A stretch of 64,000 nucleotides of DNA, from NCBI GenBank assembly GCA_036873755.1, contig JAVTVY010037248.1, positions 1-64,000 of the forward strand, read 5' to 3'. Shown here in pieces: positions 26,301-41,300 of the stretch. Position 1 is the first letter of the stretch, and each line of letters opens with the position of its first letter. The notes beneath the pieces were generated by a model that saw only the letters and a program-made list of their open reading frames with translations, was not told where the DNA came from and made no database searches. Source of the stretch: Hanleya hanleyi (taxonomy: Eukaryota > Mollusca > Polyplacophora > Lepidopleurida > Hanleyidae). Both the position numbers and the translations under genes were made by a program.

Positions 26301-29300
26301 CAGTCATATCATGACGGTGCCTACATGTGCCAGAACACGAGAGTGTCCAGAGTTCCTATTTTTCAGGACACTGATCAGCCCAGCCAGTACAGCACCCGGT
26401 CACCCATCCAAGTATTGACCGAGCTCAACGCTGCTTAACTTCGGTGATCTGACGAGAACCGGTGTGCCCAGCGTGATGCGCCGTACCATACTTATTGAAA
26501 TAAGAAGAAGTAATAATACTTGTTCTTGGTGAGACGAAATTTGATCAACACATTTTATTATATGGTATGTTCGGTAGTGAAACTGACATCCCAAATATGG
26601 CTGAAATTGTAAGTGTTCCAAGCATGAACAAAGCATATCCTACAAAAACCGCTGGGTGAAGTGTCCCGACGACCTTTTTTCTTTGCACTGGCCATATCTC
26701 AAACGTTATATGAGTTGTGCCAGTTATTATTTAAGACAAGCAGTGTCCTGTACATGTTCAGAAACGTATTCATTTTTCAACTGATAATGCAGGTATTAAC
26801 TTTTAATAATGTATCATTCTTCTGCTGGTACCGTGGATCTCCGCTTTCAAATGTAACAATTATTCTGTTAATGTTGTTACGTCTGTTTTCAGCTTTGAGA
26901 AATGTACTGATTGTTCTAACCATTCTTCAGCTGATACTGTTATAAGCTTTTGTAAATGTAATTGATGACGTTGTTATCAACTTCCGAATGTAAACATTAT
27001 TTTGCTGAAGTTGATGTTATCAGCTTTTCAACTCAAGAGAAAGCAACTTTACTGTTATCAGGCTCAATTGTTTACAGTGGAATGTACCTACCCCATCGTC
27101 GAAACCCCAGTCAATATTTCGAATTGAACTCATGGGAGACGAGGGACGTGCAAAATGTCTCTGGAAGCCTATAGCCCCGGCATTCCGTTGTGTCGTTGTT
27201 CCAAAATATTTAAACCACGTTTCATACACCTGTACCGGGGTTCCATACTGTTGATATCCGATCACTGAAAAATCCCTAAAAGTTAAATAGTAGAAAGCAA
27301 TTGTATTTGGATAATCAGATGTCTAGTTTAGTGCGCCATTCACTTGTTTTCAGGTGGACAGGTAAATTAATTTCCAAGCAAACTCTCAAATAATCGGAGA
27401 ACAGATAGGTCTATTTTATACCTCTATTGCGAAACAATGAAACTGATAGACTGCTGTGGCAGTTGTTCGCACCGTTTCACGAGAAAGGCTTGTTTTGTCG
27501 AAAGTCACCTTGAGTTCCCAGACCTACACGAGATAATTAAGTAGATAGAGAGGCTAGCTTGAATGGACACAGATTATAAATTTAGAAATTACGCGTTTCT
27601 TCGGGCAACTGTTCCATTTTAAGCGTGTATGTCACCGGGCATATATTCTTTCGTCTCTGAATCCCATAACTTACGGGGTGTAAGGTATAGGGAATGACCG
27701 TTCAAACACCTCATCTCCTTTCCTTCCTGGTTCCCCTTTATTCGGAGACTCTCCTAGCACAATGCTGGCGTTAAGATAATTCATATTTGCAGCCCCCCTG
27801 GAAAGAAATAGAAATATGTTAGAGATATAATATTCTTCAAACTATTTATCTAAAACTTCATGGCAGGTTTGCCTATATTAATTCTGCCTGTCCAATATAC
27901 CCGTTTTAGAGGCTCCGATGCCATTACCCCACACCACAGACACTAATGGTCTTCCCAGTATGCTTCGGCTCAGATATTTTGGGCACATTACTCAGTCCAA
28001 TTATCGGTGTGAGTTGGTGTACATTGTGAACAATATGGATGCTTACCCAGCAAAGGTGATCCCTCTGGCCGAGTCAGAACTCCTGAAATTAAAATACGGT
28101 GAAGCGATAGTGATACATATAGATTTGTAATAATGTGGAAAGCAGCCTGACGGATCAATGCATTAAATTTCGTTGACTGTGGCTGGTTCAGTTGATCCTT
28201 TCTTTCCTAGTTCAGTAAAACAGCTTGTCTTTATAAAGTTGTTCATGTTACATTTACTGGGGTTTTGCTCCAAGTAAGAGGGTATCCTGAGAAATGCATG
28301 CAGAATGCACAACCCCTCTGTAAACGGCGGCTGACTCCAATGAGTTCTGGATTATTCGCTAAAAATCGAACTAATGGCTGAAAATCAGCGGATCAACACG
28401 TGGATGTCGTATATTTTCTTAGATACTTTGGATCTTTGTTTCACCACATGAACGCAATTTCGTGTATGAGCATTCGATCCTCAAGAAGGGATACCCTTGA
28501 TGTCATCCAATGATGTAATTAGAGCTGTCGTATTCTACGGCATTGGTAGACAATGATATATCGTGGGAGTGTTTGGGAATGACCTTAAAATTATCTGGCA
28601 AGGGCGATTTGAGATGTACCGCAGCCGGGAATGATGAAACCACCCCACATCCGAAACATTTTATTGATCTCTAGGACTATGGAGTTGAAACTTACCAGAC
28701 TATTCCGTTGGAAATAAATCTGCCAGAAAATGTAACATAATCAAAGACTGTCACCGTGATGACGTCAGAGTGACAACATTTTCCCCGAAGGCATTTTTTT
28801 TTTGGCTGATTTGTTTTCGGTCAGAATTTTTTAGTTATTTATTCATGCAAATTTCATGCACTATCAAGCTTTCCTCGCAAAAGCCACATAATAAATTAAT
28901 AAATAAACATCTGTTGAGGAGTAAAATGTTAAGTTTTTGTCAGAGAAAACAATAATAAAGAAAAAGACAAAAACATCACTTTTCTAATACCCCACATGGG
29001 CAACATTCTAACTTTACCAGTGCTCATCTGAGTAGAGATTTATGCAAATGGACTCAAAATGACCCAGATATGATAAGCTTCCAAGTTCGTCTTCGTTCCG
29101 GGGCACGAATGGGAGGGAACTCCCCCGCCAGATAAAGTTTAAACGCCAGTGGCAAGCCCTGTTAGAAATAAAATGGAAATATTCATTATGAGGATCTACC
29201 GTGTTACTCACCCAGATTGAGACATTGTCATCCATACTCCTCGGATCCAGGCGTTGTCCCTCCTGTTCTTGTAAACTGGAAAGGATCGAGGGAGCAATAT

Positions 29301-32300
29301 GGTGTCAAAGCTTATTTTCGGCTTGATGCATGTGTTGAAACATTTTAAAAATATTTGTGTCCATTTTCGCAAAAAAAAATAAAAAAATTTGTACTCACAT
29401 GTACCACGATGAAAATTTACTTCTACGTAAGGTGAATTTTTATCCATTGGATTTCCCCGGGCCTGGTATTTGTTGTTCAGAATGACGTCTCTTGCTTGAT
29501 TCAGTCGGTCATCAACACGTAGACCGCTCTGCAGTATAACAAGTGAATGGCGCACTAAACTAGACATCTGATTATCCAAATAGAAAAGGCACCGGGGAGA
29601 GAAATAAAAATAATACAGCACTTAGTTAAACCAATCAGGTACACTGAATTGAATTGGCAGCCAACCACGGAAACCGGACGGTTGCGTACAGGTGCGATGT
29701 TTATGCTCATAATGCATGCAGGCATAAATGTACATACAATATTGGCAGAAATTCAAAGTACTTTGTATGGAAAATTTCAACGAAAACACATACCTTTGAT
29801 TTGATATGTCAAAAGATACTGCGAGATAAATCCTTCGTTCGAATTGTCAACAAATCTCAACGACAGACATTTTCATTTGAAGTAAATTTAGCACTCATTA
29901 GCTTTGAAAAAGTTGGAAGTATCTCCAACGAAACGTCAGCTCCACAGCAATAAAGAAGTTGTTATCCATAGAATAGCCTTGTGTTATATACGCCGACTTC
30001 TAAATGCCTATCAAAGAAACTCTTGAGTTTGTCGCGCTAGGTTGGTTAAATATGCGGTATATTATTGCAAATATGTCACATTTCACCTGTGAAAGCATAC
30101 TTTTTCTGTTCACATCACAGCTCTGTAAATAAATAATCTATACTGATCTCAAGGTTCGTAATTGCTCTGAAGAATAGTTTTTCGTCAAATTTGTTGATCT
30201 TAATGATATTAAAGAACATGAAGATAAAAGTATAACACAAAACTACTCGAGTGGTAGTAAGAGTAACTGCAAGGGCATACCTTTCCACTGGAATGGGCAA
30301 CATTGTTATTGAATTCTAGAATAGGTGTTCGTCTGGCCTCATATTTGGCAAACCAGCCTCTCCCGTTTGACAGATCCAAGGGTTCATCGGGATAAGTGTA
30401 CGATATTCCAGCATACTGAATAACAACAGGGACAAGAATTCTCTCATTATCAAGCGTAACAACTATCCGATTTAAGTAATGATTTATCAAATTAAATCTT
30501 AAATGAAACTTCCATACCCATGAGTTAATATTTCGCTTTTCTATTTGATCTCTTATTGCGTATATAATTTATGTCTGGTAAAATGGAATCGATTTGACAA
30601 AGTTGCAACTTTGGCGTAACGTGTCCCCTTGTGAAGAGGATAAATAGGTGCCTGATCTATGTAATATACTATGAAAATACTTCTCCTTGTAATAATGATT
30701 CGTTTCGTACTTCCGATCCGGCTGCTACGTTATTTCTGAGGTATGTCAATGGACTCGTAATCCAGAAAACGGAATAACTACAATGAAATGAGAAACATTC
30801 AGATTTGATGACACATGTACATTTAGATGTAAACATATTCTGTACTAAGACAAACCTATTGCCTGTACCAGATAAACTACTCTGAAATACAAGCGTCTAG
30901 TACGTCATTCAATATTCAGCCGTCGTCCATTAAAGAATTTCCGCGTCCAATAATCCAAAGATTCAGCTCATATGATTGCATTTGCACCAACCGGCTTCGG
31001 GGGGTCACATTCCGCCAAAAAATTCCATTGTATTTTGTCTTCGATCCTATTTCCTGAACGACACAAAAGACAGCTGATCCTCCGTGACTTTGTAGCTTAT
31101 AATATTTGGGTCATTATGATTTGAAGTTGAATGTTGCGAAAAGTAAAATAGTGGTGTTTGGATCGACACGATTTAAGGGGCAATACAATTGGACCTGCAA
31201 TTTGGTAGATGTATTAGATCATTTTTGTTATCTCGGTATTTGTCTGAAATATAATTTAAATATGGAGGAAACCCGTAAAGCTCTGATTGAAAAGGCAAGG
31301 AGATCAATATTCACTTTGAAGAGATGTTTCTATAATCTAGAACTTGATGTAGATACTAAGTTGGAAATTTTTGATAAAATGGTAAAGCCTATACTATTAT
31401 ATGGATGTAAATTATGGGGTTTTAGTGACATGAAAGATATGGAATCTGTATACACTCAATATTGTAAGTTTGTTTTGGGTCTCCCAAAAAATGCTCCAAA
31501 TATGTTTATATATGGGGAGCTTGGAAGATACAGCTTGTCTACTGAATGTAAAAAAAGGATAGTTAAATTCTGGGTTAAGCTGGTGAGTAAGAAAGATTCT
31601 TTACCTTATACACTGTACCAATTACAATGCGGGAAAGTTTATCCAAAAAGGTTATATAACTGGTGTAAAGGAATTAGACATTTACTGGAGAGTAATGGAT
31701 ACGGCTATTTATTTCATTTGGAAGACCCGACCCAATTAAATATAGATCATGTACACAGAACGATAGAAGATTCTTTTATACAAAATTGGTCAGCTAATAT
31801 TAAAACATCAACAAGATTCTCGACATATGTAATGGTAAAAGAGGTTTTCTCGAAAGAAAAATACATAGAGTTTTCAACATCATTAAGTGGAAAAGTCTTT
31901 CGTATATATAGTTCGTTTCAGATGTGGTTTTCATGGGCTAGAACTTGAGATCGGTCGATACAATAATATCCCGAAGCCTAATCGTATTTGTAAGATCTGT
32001 AGCTCCGGTATGGTGGAGGATGAATTTCATTTTCTACTATGCTGCCCACTGTACTCTGCTCTAAGAAAACAATATTTTAAGACATATTACTGGTCTTGGC
32101 CGTCTCTTAAAAAATTAAAACTATTGTTAAATTTCCAGTCTAAAAAAGGGATCATATCTGTGGGGAAATTCATAATTGATGCCAAAGAACTTAGAGCACA
32201 ATACATGGCTAAACAATTTTAATATGTATAAGAACTTAGCAATCCTGGTATGTATGTCTATAATTATATCACAGTCGGTAGAAATACATCAATCTGAAAA

Positions 32301-35300
32301 TGTCTTTAATTGCTTATATGTAAGCAAACGAGACAAACATTAATTTGAACTGATTGATTAGTCATTCCAATAGAGTTGTCTGTTAAGCCAGTCATAGTAT
32401 TGCAGTCAGTGGTTTGATTCTGTTATTATTTTTTGTACATGTGATTGGGAGAGGAGCCATGTGGCTCATTCCTGCAATAAACACACCTATATATGATCCT
32501 ATTTGAGTTACCCCCCGAACAGAGGATCATGGTTAAATTAAAAATGGCGGCCATCTAAGGTGTCAGAAAAGTGCTGTTTTCGTCAGATTTCTTCAAAATT
32601 TGTGCTTTTCTGCATGGAAAAGTGGATAAAATATATTTTATTTCATATCAGATTATTATTTACTAATTTATCGTGCCATTTTTGTGAAGAAAACGCCTAA
32701 ATAAAAAATCGAAAAATCTTGGCCCAAAAGCCTTTTTTGAAAATGACGTCACAATCATAATGGCCATCTTGGATTTGTTTTTACATTTTCTAGTAGAGTT
32801 TGAACCAAAGATATAGTCTGGTGAGTTTCAGCCCTCTACTCTTAGGGATAGCGAAAATATTTATGCCAATAGCATATTTAAGTGTGTAGATATTATACGT
32901 GATACAGATAATAATAACCATCTCCGGAGCGGCCCCACAATGGACTATTACACCTATTTTATCCATTCTGGCAACAGGATTGATCTATCTACCATATGGA
33001 ATGTTTTCTTGAAATCACAAAGGAGGGTTGTGATTGTCATTTTGATTAGCAGTTAGTTCTGCGATACACCCCAAATCGCCCAGGTGGGTTAAAAGAACAA
33101 ATCATAGTATACATAAAACTGGGCTGGTATCCTCCAAGAGAGAAACGGTCAACAGTTTTCGATGAGGTTGGCAAGACATTATGATGTTCCAAAAAGATCA
33201 AATCCGTATCTATAGGTTTCAATCCAAACCTGTCAAAGTCAAGGAAATGTCCCAAGAAAAGTTCGACTTTGACACGAGAATCACATTATTTAGAACAATC
33301 CTACAGACAATTGACGTATAATTAAACAACTTCCGCTTAGGAATATCAGTTCATCAGGTCATCAAGATACACATTTTCAGAAAATGATATAGACATTAAC
33401 CCTATCTGGCCTGGGCTTTTTGGGACCTGTCTAGGCCTGGAGGGGGGGCCGAAATGCCCCCCCCCCCTTGAGGTGGGGGACTGAAATTTGCCACACTATA
33501 CCCTTGGGTCAAGCTCTACCAGAAAATGTAAAGAAATTCAAGATGGCCGCTTTGATAACGTCACAGTGACATCATGTTCAAAAACGGCATTTTGGGGTAG
33601 ATTTTTCGGGAGGATTTTCCGAATTTTTTATTTATGCAATTTCTCCTCAAAAACTGATTGATAGATTAGTAAATATTAATGTGATGTGAAATAAAATAGT
33701 TTTTGCTCACTTTTCATAGCGGAAAAGAAATTTTGAAGAAATATGCGTGGCCGCCATCTTGAATTTATCTATGATACTCTGCTCGAGGGGTTATGTAAAT
33801 GGGCTTAAAATGACCCCAATATGATAAACTATCAAGTCAAGTAGTTTCAGCTCTCCATTTTCTGTCGTTCCGGACATAGCGCAGAAAGTTTGGTAGGGGT
33901 AGGGTTAAACCCATGTCATTTGGAATTAGTTTGCAATAAATTAAAATTAACATATCCTCAGCGCAGAATGGCATACCTGGTGAGGTTCCTAAAGCTATTA
34001 AATCTGATACCCATTAACGTTGATTTCCCAAAGATATGGGCAAACTGATTCATCATTTCACTCCATAAATGGGGATAGCGCGAAAAATGAGACCCCGCTG
34101 ATTATTATTATTGTGATTAGCTTGGGTGGAATATTCACAAAACTCCTGAATACACCGCGGATCAGCGAACAGAAAAAAAATATTTATCTCGGTTAAGACC
34201 GAGGTGTATATATTATCCCTGATCCTATGAACCATTTATAAGTCACCGCGATTTTCCAATAGACTCGTGTCTCTCTCACGCAATAAGACAGATTTTCGAG
34301 GCTTCCTTTGATTTCAAGAAAACATTCCATATGGTAGATAGATCAATCCTGTTGCCAGAATGGATAAAATAGGTGTAACAGTCCATTGCGGGGCCGCTCC
34401 CGAGATGGTTATTATTATTTGTATCAAGTATAATATCTACACACTTAAATATGCTATTGGCATTTCTGTCGCAATGCAACAGATGTTTACATTGACTTCT
34501 GCAAAGCATTCCACTTGGTAGATAGGACAATCCTCTTGCAAAAGGTGGTTACAATTGGTGTAACGGATAATATACTTCATTCATCGCATGGAAACACAAA
34601 ATATATAAGGTAATCGCCCTCATTCCTGTCTGGACAGGATGTAATTATGTCTTCCGCCTTATTCAATATTTTCATCGATTAGCAGTTATTTCATCAATAG
34701 TTGAAACCCGCCAATATTAAATGTTGTTCTCGTATTACATCTAGTTTGCTGGTGATTCGGCAGTGTTTTTTGTTTAAATACACTGGTCTTCCAGTACGCA
34801 AAAATTCTGCCAAATAAGGCCACAATTGTACTGTTCAGCAAGAAGATAGTCGAATTACCAAATATTTACTTTTGTGTTCGAAATTCAGGGGAATACAAGT
34901 GTAAATGATTGGGGCCGGTTTGATTCAGGCATAGTTGATTTGAAAAACAAAGGCCTTAAAGCCAGGCCCAATTTGTACAGATATTTTTATCAACTAAATG
35001 CTGTCGGAAGCTATCTGACACCTATCTACAGCCAATTGTCCCGTGTGTCAGTGAAAATTGTGATGCAATCTGTCCATTGCACAAATATGAAATTTGCATG
35101 CTAAAAGAGTGCATATACGATATTGCAGATACGTTCTTGGTGCTGGCAAATTCTCGACAATTGGGCTGTAAGGGCGGAGAATGGTAGGTTTCTATTAATG
35201 CATGATATTTCCCTAAAAGTGACTTAATATATGTTCTGACTCAAAAACACCACAGGTAATCGTTCTCTACCAGGCATACCAAACAACCAAGCGAAAAACA

Positions 35301-38300
35301 CTGATTTAATCCCGTTAAGTCATGTTGGCTAAGTAAGGTTACAGATATTGAGCTGAAGCACAATTTTTATTAGAAACATATCTCCTACACACAAATAACT
35401 TTAGAAGCAGAAAATCATGATATCGGCTTTGAATAGATGTTCATCTTGTTATGTTTTACTAAGATTGTATAAAATCTCGTTGGAATCCATGTTATTTTTT
35501 AAGATTCTCTTATTTATACGAAAAAATGAATTACATGAATATGCTCTTTTTAAGAAGTACTTCAATATAAGGTAGTTATTTAGGGCAGGTTATCGTCAAC
35601 TATTTTGCATGTGAACGGTAACGAATCCCGTAAATCCCTCCGGTTTGGTAACACCGCCATGGTAAATGCTTGCTCCCAGGTTGCCATCGAAGACTGTATT
35701 TTTCTCCCCGCCATCTTCCATGAAGAAGCAGTGACCTATTGCGTGATATCCAACATTGTCTTTGACCTGCAGGAATAATCCATCAACAAATTCATATTTG
35801 AAATGTCTCTGTGACGTTAGTATAGGTCAGTAAGCTTGGTAGTGTCCAATTTCAATTGTCACATTTTACACTCTCAAATAGAGACTCTAAGGGATATGAT
35901 AATATTTAACAGGGAAGGGACCGGTGCGATTTAACTCGGACAGACAAGAGATTTTTAGCTTCGCTAAAGAGGATGTCCTACCTTGTTTGTTGTACAATAG
36001 ACACTTTTAGGGAATTCAAGAAACAAAATACTGATTGCAGCAGATAGAATTTCCACATTAATTCCTCTAGCATTATTTACGGTCAAAACTGAATTGTTCC
36101 ATAAACGAAGATGAACTTTCGGATAAAATAATTCAGGCTGATTGCGTGAAAATAGGACAATTGTTTGCATCATTCAGTAACGGACGGTAGAATTTCATCA
36201 TTCTTTGAAGGCATTGCTTAATTGTTCTAACTTAATTGTTTCATGAACACAGATGAAATTGAAGATCTGATTTCAAAATCCATGTAAGCTAGAGGGCTAG
36301 AGAACATAAAGCTTTATCATTCAATCATAGAATGCAGATTTGCATTACTGATTTATGGAAGACATTCCTTAATTGTTCAAAAAAAAATCAAGAACGCGGA
36401 TGAAATTCTGGATCTGACTCCAAATTCCAAGTTTAATTATTGAACATTAGAGGACAGATAATTCCTTGTGCTCGAATATACTACATGCGTATGAGTTAAT
36501 ACAATATTGAATCGCCATGATAGCACATATAACTTCGACTGTCAGACCAGGTGTAAGCATGCATTGTCCAAGACTTTGTGTAGCTGAAAAGCCCTAGATC
36601 TAGACCCATTGCTGTCCGCAGACGTGGCTATTGTATGCCTTGTCTCGTGATCCTTACATAAAGTATGGACCAAAATTCCTTATGTTACAGTCCATGGTTT
36701 GAATGTGTGGGTAAATTTAGATTGATGACGGTGTCTCGCTTTTTCTTTTCGCTTCTTTCTTTCTCCAGAAAGGGAGGCAAATGTCCATGCACAAAAGAGA
36801 CATGGGCATTTTTTTTAATCTGCTTGTGTTTATATTATTATGATATGTAGGTAGCAAATATATCAGAATTTCATTATTATGGCATTCGAAGAGATACATA
36901 ATGAGTATCAAAGGTTCGGATTGACGATCCACCATGATAATAAATACTTTAAAAAATCGGAATATCACACATTTCGAGGAATGTGAGCATAAGTATTTCC
37001 ATAGTCCATTATTGAACATGCACATCCAGTGAGACTGACCGTCAGCCCGTGTGTCCCATGAATAGTGAGGCAACAGCAAAAGGAATGGTGGATGCAGCTG
37101 TCTCGGACGTACGGAGGATTGGCATAACCGCTAAGGTCATCACACATATGAAAGTGAATTGGGTAGTGTCCTGTAGAATGACATTTGAAATACAAGGCAT
37201 AGTGTAAGATAACTAAGAAACAAGTAGTATGTTAGCTAGATCATCATTCACGAAGGATACGATATACCGTTAGCAATTATCATAAGACAATGGGAGGCTT
37301 GCACAATACAACTAGAAGATAAACCGAAAGTGCTATTTCTGTCCGTTGATTGGTTAACGGACCAGAATCGACAAGAAGGAGGTGGCAATCACAGAATCTG
37401 ATTGGATAGTTGTCACTGCGTTAGTCTCCTATTGGTCACTTTTGAATTATCTACAACGGAAAACACTAAATCATGCTCATTCTTGCTAAGACATGCAAGA
37501 GTTCCGCGGAAGCCCAACGAAATCGTTGACCTACAGATAAAGCTTGCACGTCTAATGGCATATACGAGTCTTAAGTTAACAATTAGGAACAGGTCACCAC
37601 AGACGAACCGAAGATGAAAAGCACAAGATCAGAAGAAAACAAATCATCGTAGTAATACAATGTTCTTTCCTATAGACATTTTTAATGACGGGAGGTCATG
37701 CTTTGCGCAGTGGAAGGAACCATATACATGATTAGCCATTAGAAAGGCATGTTGGTGGAGGCAAACAAATAGAACATCTCCTTATCGAATTTCCACGGTG
37801 CTTGATAGACGAATATATCACGGACGATGAGGAAGGTGTCAGATCAACCTTGATTGGTCCGTTCAAAATTTCGAAAAGAAATCAGGGATTTTTCAATGAC
37901 ATGTGCGGGAAATCCAATCAATCACAGAATTGCTGTAACGGTTTCATTTGGGTAAAACGATTAAAATACAGCTTCTATCGAAAATAGACAAGCTTGATTG
38001 GATTTGAGCGGTTCTTCATAAATTATGCATTCGTGACTCAATTTCGAGATGTCCTGTTGGTTTGCAATAAATGCTGGACACACGACAAGGTAGGTATGTA
38101 TCCATTCGAAGTTTGCTGATATAGCTTTAGATCCAAAGAAGACCCCAACATATTCTGCATTACTCTCTGTCATTCTGTGCTTAATATTTTATTGAAACAG
38201 TAGACACCCTCAGATATAAAACTCGACAAGTTGCAACCATTGTGTATATCAATATCAACATATGATCAAGCCATTACCTTTTCCAGTTTGTTGTCCCATA

Positions 38301-41300
38301 TGATAGAGTTCAACACCTTCTATGTGGACATCCTTGAATCCAGTTTTGTGAATCTATAACGACACATACATTTATCGGCACACGTACATATTTGCTTCCG
38401 CAAAAAATCGGTTGATATGAATCAAACATGATGTTTACGACGAAATATTTGTATTTCAAACATGGGTGCCAACAACGATATATTAATTCAGTTTCAGGGT
38501 TAAAAATTTCTGGGAAACAATGTTATGCCTTGATATCTGACCAGCCGGGAAATGTTTCGTGACATATTTTAAAGTGATTCTATAATATTTTGGAAAGGTT
38601 CCTGAGCGGCCTTCCAAATTCTCTGCGAACGTGTTTGTCGGAATACTCTCAATAACTGAAGCTGTATTCCGAAAAATAATTAGTGAGCGTTGTATACCGA
38701 TTTTGTTACATGTTAGAGTGGGAATGCCAGGCTGCCTTGTGTACCAGAACAATTGATGAGGCTAATTTTAGGGACTATATTTCTCTCCAGTTGTGTTAAG
38801 CAGATTTAGTTCATATTAAGGAGAAACTTTCAAGTAGTTTTTAATTTGCTGGACCATTGCAGTCTACACATACATGGTTGCAAATACAAACGTCTAGTCC
38901 GTCATTCAATATTCAGTCGTCTCCGACATCACCATGATAACGGTACATACAGCTATGAGACCATGGTTAGACTGACTAACTTATCATAATGAACTTATAG
39001 AACCAACAGGGCATCACGGGATATGTTCCAGGTTTAAGCCATTTGATTGGTCAATTGTCAATTTTCAAATTGAATTCCGGTATTTTCATTGGCCTATGGA
39101 GAAAATTGGAAGAACATCCAGCCAGTGACAGAGTTTATGTAAAGGTTCATTGGTGAAAGATTAGTAGTTCCACACAACACTCACTGTGGACTTTGTACAT
39201 TTTAAAATATCACTGTAGTTTTAGTTCAGCAATCGGTCAGTAATTTAGTGTAAATTTATGATAAATTACTTCTGAAATGGCATTAAATAGAGTACAGTAA
39301 GTTTACAGTAATTACATTAAAGTAAATTGCCGTAAAATGTACAAAAGGGTTTATAATGCGATAAAGAGCCACCGACATGCTGCTAACGAGAATAATTAGA
39401 AACTGTACCTTCAAATGCCCCCCAAATGTATCGTAGGGATACATGTCACAATTGCCGTTGCTAGAGGGGCAGAATTCTTGCAGCTCTCCATCCACGAGGA
39501 TATTCCGAGAGAGCAAACCAATTTCTCCTCTCATGTCAACGCTATCGCTTATCTCTCCCCAATGTTCGTACTGAGCTTCCACTGAGAGAAAGGAAGAAAT
39601 GGCAATATACGGCAATTATACAAATACCAACTAGACGATTGCAGACACCAATGGATAAATGTCATCACAATGCCTTTTAAATGCCATGGACTAGAGTAAC
39701 TGAGAGAGAATTTGCCGTCATCGACATCGCAAACAGTCTAGAAACAACACCGTTCAAACTAGGATTTTATCGAAAGGGGAATGCTTCATGGGATCTCTTC
39801 CAGGTTCAAAAAACTTGATTATTCTGTTCAAATTTATAAAAGGAAATTAGGGACATTGGAAGAATATCCAATCAATTATCGAGTTTTTGTGACGGTCCAT
39901 TGATCTACATGAAGCCAATAATGGTTAATTGTCGCATATTTCTGAAGTATATATTTTTCTAAGACGTAGCTGCAATTATCCGATGCAACATAATTCATAT
40001 CGAATCCTTACATTGATGGTCATTAACAGCTGTGGAGACAAGGTATCAATGGCTTACAATCTATTCTGACTTGCGTAGGAGAACACTCCAGACATTCAAT
40101 CACTGTCGCGTCCTCCGCTTGCTCCCAGTCATAATCCGTTGAGGCCAGGAAGATTTGGTCACCTAAACATGCGTGAAATGAACACATTTTATATAACTTA
40201 TATTAGAATGGATTATTTTGGTTGGAAGACCATGTATGTACGTGGTGCTAGTTGCCAGTGTGGCGAATAATCGGGGATAATATTGGTCCAGTCAGTGAAT
40301 ATTGTCTGGCGTTGTAATAGAGGCGTGTAGCAGGTATGTGCCGTCTGCATACATGTAAACAATCCAGAGAGTGGGAGCTTCAGTACTCAACTCATAAACA
40401 TGTGAGGCACACAACTTTGGCAGCCATACAATGACATTGACGTGTGAAGGCTGTTTACCCCGATATCCGATGCCGTTCTAATTTGACGTGCCAAAATTCT
40501 AGGTTACGAATCAGTAATCAATATTAGTAGGCTATGCTCAATTTGCAATTCAAGACATTATTTCAAAATGGATTTTGCGATGTGGAATGGACCAATGGTA
40601 AATGTGAAGAAAACATGAGTTTACCATCCGCAGAAGCGCTGAATATTGTAGGCAAAATGCGAAAATAGCTGTTCGAGGACACGATACCATTATAGTATAC
40701 TGGACTGCCCGAAGAGATACTTAGGTATGGAAAAGAGCGAAAGGACCGTAGATAATGCGTCGTACGGGCAAGAGCGAAATCTGTCTAGGAAGTGTTTGAC
40801 AAGGGTAGTTTCTCAAATGACGGCTTGTGAGCTACCTCGTCCGACGACGCATGTGATACACTGAGTAAGTGAATTGTAAACACATCCATCGCGGCTTCCT
40901 CAGCTTCGGTGTGATGGGGTGGAGGGGATAATAACGTGCAATATGCAATGTGTTTGCTGTTGATGATCTCTCTTCCCCTCATCTGATTGCGTCAAGCGAC
41001 AAGACAATCGGGTTATCGGCGTATGTTTGTGTTTGTATTCGTTCGGTCGTTTCGGACTCATTTACTCGCTTACTCTCTCAGATCACTCAATCACTCTCTC
41101 TCGCGCATCGCAAATCCACTCGTACCTCTCCCACTCACACACGTAGTCATATTATTGCGAGTGACCGCGACACGGATAAATCCAGACACACACATGACCC
41201 GCTTATGATCAGACACTTACATTATCCAAACTGAAAATACATCTACTTCCAGTGTAGACATGCGCGCTTGAGAAAAGACCTTTCCATCATTACTCCCCAA

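Larger units (their letters stand above)
31045..33092. mobile_element. piggyBac-like MITE twice interrupted (LINE and LINE-derived fragment)
   Basis: Left family sequence (TCCGTGACTTTGTAGCTTAT...GGGTCATT) stops at 31,120 and resumes at 32,492 with TGATCCTATTTGAGTTACCC, the next bases of the MITE consensus. A second interruption is at about 32,863-33,058. The right end CCAGGTGGGTTAA keeps a TTAA. The left terminus is too decayed to place exactly. Confidence 0.8.

Noticed and set aside
26388..26487. A functional 5S rRNA gene
   Set aside because: It is diverged and lacks a proper 3' end and T-run terminator; it is fused to a SINE body.
40950..41234. CpG-rich promoter within the CEMIP-like gene
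   Set aside because: The sequence is part of a repeat shared with 57 kb and shows simple CTCACT-like runs; no TATA, initiator or exon was found to support a promoter.
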